Assembly: GCA_934675225.1 (NCBI GenBank)
Contig: CAKUQA010000114.1
Coordinates: 1-5,414, forward strand
Reading direction: 5' to 3'
From: an uncultured Candidatus Melainabacteria bacterium
Lineage (GTDB): Bacteria > Cyanobacteriota > Vampirovibrionia > Gastranaerophilales > Gastranaerophilaceae
Length of the DNA: 5,414 nt
Under the pieces are notes generated by a model, which did no database searches, was not told the origin of the DNA, and saw only the letters and a list, made by a program, of their open reading frames with translations. Below are positions 1-5,414 of this stretch, piece by piece (the stretch's first letter is position 1; every line of letters starts with the position of its first letter). Made by a program: the position numbers and the translations under genes.

Positions 1-3000
1 CTTCCAAATGGCAAACTCATTAGGAAATATAAACAATTATGCATCTATTCAGAGGAAAATGTTTGCCAAAGGCATTAACTTAGTTTCTGATGGAGCTTAC
101 GTAAATGAGGGGTTAGAAGGTATTCACTTCCAAAATGTATTAAAATGGGGCGAAAAATCTCCTTATTTTAATTGGTTTAATATTTCCGGACTTCAAGATA
201 GTCCTTTAAGTCTCGGAGTTTTTGGAAAAAAATTAAACCACGTAACGCACAGATTAATAAATTCTCCATATAAATTTATCCAAAAAGAAGATGGTTCTAT
301 TGATATCAAATCTGTAAAATATGACAAAAACAAACCAACTTATATTCAAATCTATGATGACAGACTTGTTAACGCTGAAAAGCTTTCAGACAGCGAATTA
401 ATTGATGCATACAATAAGTTTGACGATAATTATCTCGATATTAACAACCACAATGACACGGTTGTCCCATACAGTTTCCAAATTAATCCTGAAACTTATA
501 AGAAAAATATTAAACTTTTAAGTGATTACAACAAACACGCAAAACCTGAACAAAGATTAAATTTGAAAAGTGGAGAAGCAACCAGAGCAGTTGCACAGTT
601 TGAATATTTTGGTCTTGATGGAAAACATGAAAGCGGTTTCTATACTTGGGATGCGAACCCTGATATTGCAAAATTAAACTTTGTTCCATCACATGCCGAA
701 ACACAATCTTTAAAAAATATTGTAGACCCAACTAAACGTGCAGAAAAAGCAGCTCTTTTAAAACAAAAGAACATGGAAGTTCAAGATTACGCTGTTTCTT
801 CCGCACAATATTGGACTAAAAAAACAAATCAAATCTTAAACTTAAACGTAGCACAACATCTAAAAGATATTAATGGAAAAGATGCCCATGAAATCTTTAA
901 TACAATTAAACAACAAGCCAACGGTAAAGTTTTCCCTAAAGATTTAGATGTTTCCGAAAAAATTGTAAAAAACGTAATAAACGGTTCTTATGAACTTGAA
1001 GGAACTGACACAGAAGATTTATATAAAGATGCAATTATTCAAGGTTTAATGAATTTGCCTCTTGATTCAATTGAAATTGGTGACGATATCGCAGGTGTCT
1101 TAAGTTCTCCATATATTTCCAAAAGAGCTACAAAAGAAGATCAAATTGGTGTACCTAGATTTGACATGTACTTGGATGGAAATCCTCACTTAAAGCCTGA
1201 ATATGAAAAAGCATATAAATTAACAGACAGAATGTATACCGGAGAAATGGCAGATTTAGCTAAAGAAGTTTTATCTGCTGTTGATGCCAAATTACCAAAA
1301 GACAGTAAACTTCAAGACAAATCCGGCAACACAACTCCTTACGGTAAATATGTAATTCCTCTTTTGACTGCAGAAATTGCACGATTTGCAGTAATTAAAG
1401 GAGTTTCTCCAAAGGCTGAATTTAATTATAACGAACAAACAGGCGAAATTTCATACAATTATAACAAGTTGAAAAAAACTTCTTTGACAGAAATGGGAAT
1501 TATCGCTGATAGCCCAGAAAACGAAGCAATTTCAGTTGTTCGAAAATTAAAAAATAATATAGAAAAAATTAATTCATCAGATAAAGAAAAACTTGAAAAA
1601 GCATTATTACAATCTATAAAAGGCACTAATGCAAACAGTTTTAAACTTGCAGACATGATTGTTAACAGAACTCAAGCAGGTTTGGACTGGAGAATAGATG
1701 CTACAAAAGATATCGGCGATATCGAATCTGTACGAAATAAAAAAACTGATTTTGAATTTACTTGGAACCAAATTATTAAATTCTGGTCTAAATTCACAGA
1801 TGCCGTGAAAGAATACCATCCTGATGCATATATTGCAGCAGAAGTAACTGATGAAGGCGATATTTATACCAAAGGTGCCGGACAAAATTCCGGAGCAAGA
1901 TTTGGAGATTCTAAAGAAGCCGTAAAAAAATTAATTAATGAAGCCGGTTTCACTACAACTGCAAATTATACATATTTTTCTTCAAGCTTAACAGGAATTT
2001 TTGGAAAATTATTTGCAGACGAAAATGGGGTTGAAAAAGGAACTGATCAAGGTTTGGCAATTCTTAATCAACTTGCAGGTGGCGGAAACTTTTTAAATTC
2101 AGAACCTCTTGAATCTTTAATGTATACTTATACATTTGCAGGCAACCACGATAAATGTCGTGCCCTTGAAGGTTTTGCGATGGATACAGGCTTAGTATAC
2201 ACAGATTTAACTGATCCTGCAAACTTTGATTACAGACAAAGAGCATACAAAGTTTTACACGGAATGGGCTATGGCGATATCCCAAGTAATGATGAAGTTA
2301 ATGGATTTAATTACGACCGAGTAAGCAACCTTGCGATTGCCAAAAGCGAATCTATCATAAGCGGAATGGGAAAAGCCAAAGAAAGAATTGGTTTAAACCA
2401 AGAACGCAAAGATTATGTATATGGCAAAATGCTAGAAGCAACAGAAAACTTGGCAAACGGCAAATACAAAGGAAAAACTATTGAAGCAGACGGTTTCGGA
2501 ACAAAAGATTATAATATAGCTCTTGAAATTGTTTTAAATGAAATGGATTATTTGGAGCCTAATGCTGATAAACGTTTAACTGCAAAAGAAAGAACTGACC
2601 TTAAAAATGAAACAATGCGCCGAATAATTGATCCGGCGATGTCAAAATTGCTAGGTCAAACAAAATTCTTAGTAGCATTAACAGGCAACCCAACTCTTTT
2701 TGCAGGTGATGAACTTGGTTCAACCGGCTATGAAACAACAACCAAAAACATTTATTTACAAAACAGAAATGTAATTCATAATGAATGGGTTGATCCATCT
2801 GACAAAGATTACAAAGAATTTGTAAATACATTCAAAAGTAATATGGACTACCAATTCGCACTTAGAAAAAGACCGGAACTAGAACCACTAAACTCAGGTA
2901 CTCCATTTGCGCTAAAAGAACAAAATGCAAGATTTGAAAAAACAATTTATAATGATGAACTTGATCATTCAAAAGGCGTTAAAGGCAAAGAAGCAGGTGA

Positions 3001-3451
3001 TATTCAAGTTTCAGCATTATTAAGACAATGTCCGGATGGAAGAACAACTGTTTCTGTATTCAACACTGCAGGCTTAAACCACGAATACGACAAATATTAT
3101 AGTCCGGCAGAGTTAACAATGAATTGTATTGACCTGAATGAAGGTTACGGCGGAAATGCAGGACTTAAATGCGGTTTAAAAGCCGGAATGAAATTTAAAA
3201 GTGCAGATCCAAATGACCATACAATTTACTATGTCAATGGCAACAATCAAATTACAGGACCTGATGATAGCCCTATAAAAATTAAAGATACAACTTTAAT
3301 TTTGTATAGCCTTGATAATCAACATCAACCAACTTTTACAGGTAGAAGAACAATGTACAACCCTCAATACAACATTGTTTCAAACCCATACGCTCAAATT
3401 AACAAAAAAGAAAACAACGTTGGTGAAAGATTAGCACTTGTAAGCAGATAA
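1..3451 (+). CDS. GH13 alpha-amylase-superfamily glycoside hydrolase, 5'-truncated by window edge, with large barrel insertions
   Basis: Retaining alpha-glucan hydrolase or transglycosylase. The frame is open from base 2, and ATG 8 lies just before conserved region I, so it is an internal Met; the first barrel strands lie outside the window. Residues are numbered from that Met. Region I is near 22-34 (D28, N33), followed by F-x-x-V-x-K-x-G-E-K-S-x-Y-x-x-W-F at 41-57, as I recall from neopullulanase/cyclomaltodextrinase. Region V is at 217-224 (NPDIAKLN). Region II is at 557-568 (GLDWRIDATKD; R562, nucleophile D564). Region III has acid/base E612 (AAEVTD). Region IV is at 710-715 (FAGNHD; transition-state Asp D715). 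GNPTLFAGDELG at 893-904 is the strand-8 motif. A beta-rich C-terminal domain (about 998-1102) and a polar tail follow. Family membership is secure and the catalytic triad is intact; exact specificity (starch, glycogen, maltodextrin) cannot be read. About 1,150 codons already exceed most GH13 enzymes because of insertions at about 61-210 and 273-553. Ends with TAA; no clear terminator follows. Confidence 0.93.
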   Translation, partial: FQMANSLGNINNYASIQRKMFAKGINLVSDGAYVNEGLEGIHFQNVLKWGEKSPYFNWFNISGLQDSPLSLGVFGKKLNHVTHRLINSPYKFIQKEDGSIDIKSVKYDKNKPTYIQIYDDRLVNAEKLSDSELIDAYNKFDDNYLDINNHNDTVVPYSFQINPETYKKNIKLLSDYNKHAKPEQRLNLKSGEATRAVAQFEYFGLDGKHESGFYTWDANPDIAKLNFVPSHAETQSLKNIVDPTKRAEKAALLKQKNMEVQDYAVSSAQYWTKKTNQILNLNVAQHLKDINGKDAHEIFNTIKQQANGKVFPKDLDVSEKIVKNVINGSYELEGTDTEDLYKDAIIQGLMNLPLDSIEIGDDIAGVLSSPYISKRATKEDQIGVPRFDMYLDGNPHLKPEYEKAYKLTDRMYTGEMADLAKEVLSAVDAKLPKDSKLQDKSGNTTPYGKYVIPLLTAEIARFAVIKGVSPKAEFNYNEQTGEISYNYNKLKKTSLTEMGIIADSPENEAISVVRKLKNNIEKINSSDKEKLEKALLQSIKGTNANSFKLADMIVNRTQAGLDWRIDATKDIGDIESVRNKKTDFEFTWNQIIKFWSKFTDAVKEYHPDAYIAAEVTDEGDIYTKGAGQNSGARFGDSKEAVKKLINEAGFTTTANYTYFSSSLTGIFGKLFADENGVEKGTDQGLAILNQLAGGGNFLNSEPLESLMYTYTFAGNHDKCRALEGFAMDTGLVYTDLTDPANFDYRQRAYKVLHGMGYGDIPSNDEVNGFNYDRVSNLAIAKSESIISGMGKAKERIGLNQERKDYVYGKMLEATENLANGKYKGKTIEADGFGTKDYNIALEIVLNEMDYLEPNADKRLTAKERTDLKNETMRRIIDPAMSKLLGQTKFLVALTGNPTLFAGDELGSTGYETTTKNIYLQNRNVIHNEWVDPSDKDYKEFVNTFKSNMDYQFALRKRPELEPLNSGTPFALKEQNARFEKTIYNDELDHSKGVKGKEAGDIQVSALLRQCPDGRTTVSVFNTAGLNHEYDKYYSPAELTMNCIDLNEGYGGNAGLKCGLKAGMKFKSADPNDHTIYYVNGNNQITGPDDSPIKIKDTTLILYSLDNQHQPTFTGRRTMYNPQYNIVSNPYAQINKKENNVGERLALVSR

Positions 3452-3508
3452 ACTGTTAAAAGTAAAAAGTGTCGAGTAGCAGGGAAATACATCTAGTAGC
3501 TTGAATGA

Positions 3509-4975
3509 CTACATATTTGGAACTGCCGGACCTTCAAGTTTTCTATACAAGTCCATAACTTCTTTAGATGGTTTTCGACCTTCTATTAATTTTGCAAAAG
3601 TTTCAGCAATAAATTCTCCAGGGCCATGAGTTGCATAAGAAGAAACTCTATTGGCAACTTGAATAAATTCTTCATTATCAACCCAGTCCTTTAATTCTTG
3701 TGGATATTTTGAATAATCATATCCACACTTGTCTGTAGTCACACAACGAGGTTTCATATCCTGCAAGTGTCCCATCTCATGATAAATTGTTGTAAACGGA
3801 GATGTTTTATCAATATCTTGAACTACTAACTTAATTGGCAAAAAGCACATTTCTTTACCGGTATACTCTTTGGTATAGTCTATAATTCCAAGCAATTTGT
3901 CAAATTTAATAGAATCAATTCTTTCAGGTTTTGCAATAAATCCTTTTTCAACTAATTTACCTGCATATTCTTTATCTTTTAAAATCAAGTCATTAACATA
4001 ATTTACGGCATTTTGGCCTTCCAATAAAGATACAATTTTTTCTCTTAATTTTTTTTGATCTTTCAAAGAAAGATTTTGAATTTCTTTCAAATCTGTAGAA
4101 AAACCTGCTTCTTTTAAGTAAGTACAATTTTCTTTACTTTTAAATAATACTTTTATTGTATCTAAAGGATTATTACTATATGAATTAAATGTCTTATACA
4201 TATTTTCAATTGCATTACTAGCTTTTACAGCAGAATTAAAGGTTTGTTTTTTCTTAAAATCTTCAATCATCGCAATAAGAGTATTGGCAGTTTCTGCAGA
4301 ATATAATTCATTAACTTTTACTTTTCCATTTTCTAATGTTTCAAAAACATTTAATTTCATAGCTTTTTTAAAATCTTCATTTACAGATTTTATTGGATCA
4401 GCAAAGAATTTTTTGTTTACATAGAAATATCCAGAATATTTTTTAAGATCTTTAGGCAAATTTTCACCAAAAACAACACCTGCCATTGTGTGCTCTCCAA
4501 GGACTTTAGTATCGTCTATAAAAATAACATGTTTTGGCATTCTTAGTTTGCCCTTCATTTTATTGGAGACATTTACAAATCCTTCGTTTAACCAATTTAT
4601 GGCATCTAAATCATTTGTTCCAAAACCATCATAAGATTTTATTCCGAGATTTTCTTTTCCAAACTTTATTGCATCGTCAATGTTTTGTGCAGATTTAAAA
4701 TCAATATGCTCTGCTAAAGTTTTTGCTTCAGATATTCGACCTTTTGCAACAAAAAATGCTATTGTTGCTAATGTTGCAATACCAACTCCAATACCAACTT
4801 TTGTACCGGTTGAAAGTTTCTTTTTATCTTCTTCTTTATTTTGTTTTACAAATTCATCAGGTTTAGATGCCGGAATTGAGACATAGCTATTAGTAATGCC
4901 TCTGGAAGTATCCACATTAGAAATATTAGGATTTAATCCTAAAAATTTCACATTATTTCCAACAGTTTCGAGCAT
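3509..4975 (-). CDS. Putative membrane-anchored zinc metalloprotease with lethal factor-like (ATLF/M34-like) C-terminal site
   Basis: Complete 488-residue protein, probably a zinc-dependent endopeptidase; substrate unknown. Residues 1-59 are a polar, lysine-rich tail. Residues 60-77 (VGIGVGIATLATIAFFVA) form one hydrophobic segment, too far in for an ordinary cleaved signal peptide, so I infer a membrane anchor. A mixed strand/helix region (about 110-190) and a lysine-rich, mostly helical region (about 195-370) follow. The C-terminus holds HEMGH at 399-403, with H399 and H403 as zinc ligands and E400 as general base. SYATHGPGEFIAETF at 446-460 supplies Y447 and E454, matching the tyrosine and third zinc ligand (Y728, E735) of anthrax lethal factor in identity and spacing. 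D406 also fits HExGHxxD. Cysteines are at 284, 377, 411 and 417. The start is supported by an upstream AAAGGG. The gene converges on the GH13 gene and follows ychF after a 119-base gap that holds its own TATAAT. Zinc protease class is likely; secretion side and target are open. It could be an effector-like or cell-surface protease, but nothing adjacent settles that. Confidence 0.82.
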   Translation of the reverse strand: MLETVGNNVKFLGLNPNISNVDTSRGITNSYVSIPASKPDEFVKQNKEEDKKKLSTGTKVGIGVGIATLATIAFFVAKGRISEAKTLAEHIDFKSAQNIDDAIKFGKENLGIKSYDGFGTNDLDAINWLNEGFVNVSNKMKGKLRMPKHVIFIDDTKVLGEHTMAGVVFGENLPKDLKKYSGYFYVNKKFFADPIKSVNEDFKKAMKLNVFETLENGKVKVNELYSAETANTLIAMIEDFKKKQTFNSAVKASNAIENMYKTFNSYSNNPLDTIKVLFKSKENCTYLKEAGFSTDLKEIQNLSLKDQKKLREKIVSLLEGQNAVNYVNDLILKDKEYAGKLVEKGFIAKPERIDSIKFDKLLGIIDYTKEYTGKEMCFLPIKLVVQDIDKTSPFTTIYHEMGHLQDMKPRCVTTDKCGYDYSKYPQELKDWVDNEEFIQVANRVSSYATHGPGEFIAETFAKLIEGRKPSKEVMDLYRKLEGPAVPNM

Positions 4976-4979
4976 CTTA

Positions 4980-4985
4980 CCCTTT
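4980..4985 (-). promoter_or_regulatory. Ribosome binding site of the metalloprotease gene
   Basis: On the minus strand AAAGGG lies four bases (TAAG) before the ATG at 4975. It is a purine-rich, Shine-Dalgarno-like match with slightly short spacing. It supports this ATG, which also keeps the polar tail ahead of the hydrophobic segment. Confidence 0.6.
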
Positions 4986-5004
4986 CAAAACTTTTCCCTA
5001 TACT

Positions 5005-5010
5005 ATTATA
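5005..5010 (-). promoter_or_regulatory. Putative -10 box (TATAAT) of the metalloprotease promoter
   Basis: A perfect TATAAT reads on the minus strand, 29 bases before the metalloprotease ATG, following a T-rich tract (TGTTTTTGTTTT). It would start transcription near 4997-4999 and give a leader of roughly 22-24 bases containing the AAAGGG site. At 16-18 bases upstream I see only weak -35 candidates (AAATTT). A better TTGGCA at 5033-5038 is 22 bases away, too far for standard spacing. In AT-rich DNA a chance TATAAT is possible, but its position is right for a gene start. Confidence 0.5.
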
Positions 5011-5094
5011 AAAACAAAAACAGAAGTAAATTTGCCAATTGTGCTATAAAGTATTAAGGAAATTTCATTGTTAAGAATTTTATTTATTACTCAT

Positions 5095-5414
5095 TTACAC
5101 TGAAAATCTAAAGTGAACCAAGTCTCCATCTTGAACAACATAATCTTTACCTTCAAGACGAGTTACCCCTTTATCTTTACAAGCGACATAGGAACCATTT
5201 TTTACAAATTCTGCATAAGGCGTAATTTCAGCTCTGATAAAACCTTTCTCAAAATCCGTATGAATAACACCCGCAGCTTGTGGAGCTTTTGCTCCTGCCG
5301 GAATTGTCCAAGCATGTATCTCCTTTTCGCCTGCAGTAATAAATGTTCTCAAGTTTAACAATTTGTAAACTGATTTAATCATACGATTTATACCACTATC
5401 CTCTACTCCTAAGT
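5095..5414 (-). CDS. ychF: YchF/OLA1-family ATPase, C-terminal (TGS) portion, cut by window edge
   Basis: Carboxy-terminal 105 residues of YchF, an Obg-related P-loop nucleotidase that, unlike most of its relatives, prefers ATP; it binds ribosomes and is tied to translation and oxidative-stress responses (family knowledge). What is visible is the end of the central region and the TGS domain: TAGEKEIHAWTIPAGAKAPQ, then AAGVIHTDFEKGFIRAE, and finally RLEGKDYVVQDGDLVHFRF, all hallmark YchF segments. The ATG at 5382 is internal: the frame stays open to the right edge (LGVEDSGINRMIKSVYKLL), matching the family's usual sequence before TAGEKE. The G domain, including the nucleotide-binding motifs, is outside the window; the full protein is normally about 360 residues. 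The C-terminus ends at the expected place with TAA. It lies upstream of the metalloprotease on the same strand but probably in a separate transcript. No oddities are seen in the fragment. Confidence 0.96.
   Translation of the reverse strand, partial: LGVEDSGINRMIKSVYKLLNLRTFITAGEKEIHAWTIPAGAKAPQAAGVIHTDFEKGFIRAEITPYAEFVKNGSYVACKDKGVTRLEGKDYVVQDGDLVHFRFSV

Noticed and set aside
8..10. ATG at 8 as the true start of the GH13 gene
   Set aside because: The frame is open to the left edge (F-Q precede the Met), no Shine-Dalgarno sequence is visible, and GH13 region I begins only about 20 residues later, leaving no room for the first barrel strands.
510..2831. Several minus-strand open frames of 65-92 codons opposite the GH13 gene (510-731, 1459-1656, 1607-1885, 2064-2285, 2601-2831)
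   Set aside because: All lie antisense to a well-supported coding region, their translations are Cys/Phe/Leu/His-rich without motifs, and they are not arranged like genes; they are shadows of the real frame.
5033..5038. TTGGCA (minus strand) as the -35 box paired with the TATAAT at 5005-5010
   Set aside because: The spacer would be 22 bases, outside the usual 16-18 range for a sigma-70-type promoter.
5041..5094. AT-rich region after ychF as an intrinsic terminator (GAAATTTC palindrome, repeated CTTAA)
   Set aside because: The palindrome is short and lacks GC pairs and a following U-tract, so a stable terminator hairpin is not supported.
4680..5358. Plus-strand open frames at 4680-4886 and 5113-5358
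   Set aside because: They are antisense to the metalloprotease's membrane segment and to the conserved YchF end; the translations show no recognisable features.
5380..5382. ATG at 5382 (minus strand) as the start of a small 95-residue gene
   Set aside because: The upstream codons to the window edge encode residues that fit YchF just before its TGS domain, so the Met is internal and the gene continues beyond the window.

Overview
This is an AT-rich bacterial window with two cut genes at its edges and one complete gene between them. The layout is: a 5'-truncated glycoside hydrolase family 13 (GH13) enzyme on the plus strand (1-3451); a 57-base convergent junction (3452-3508); a complete, membrane-anchored, putative zinc metalloprotease on the minus strand (3509-4975); an AT-rich 119-base gap carrying the protease's ribosome binding site and a TATAAT box; and the C-terminal end of the conserved ATPase YchF on the minus strand (5095-5414), running off the right edge. 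No RNA gene, mobile element, CRISPR array or long repeat is visible, and no gene-free stretch exceeds 300 bases.

The organism is probably a low-GC gut-type bacterium. The mix of a very large, heavily inserted GH13 enzyme and a lysine/asparagine-rich anchored protein of unknown role reminds me of Gastranaerophilales (Vampirovibrionia, formerly Melainabacteria, in the cyanobacterial lineage). This is recollection of general style, not a database match, so treat the placement as tentative. The YchF fragment is the best marker here for placing the organism.

The genes do not form one obvious pathway. The GH13 enzyme should act on alpha-glucans. YchF is a housekeeping ATPase linked to translation and stress. 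The protease has its own apparent promoter and, although on the same strand as ychF, is probably transcribed separately. The two most interesting points are the C-terminal zinc site of the protease, which matches the anthrax lethal factor-type (ATLF/M34-like) arrangement residue for residue, and the GH13 enzyme, whose catalytic barrel appears to be interrupted by two large insertions that place conserved region I more than 500 residues before the nucleophile.
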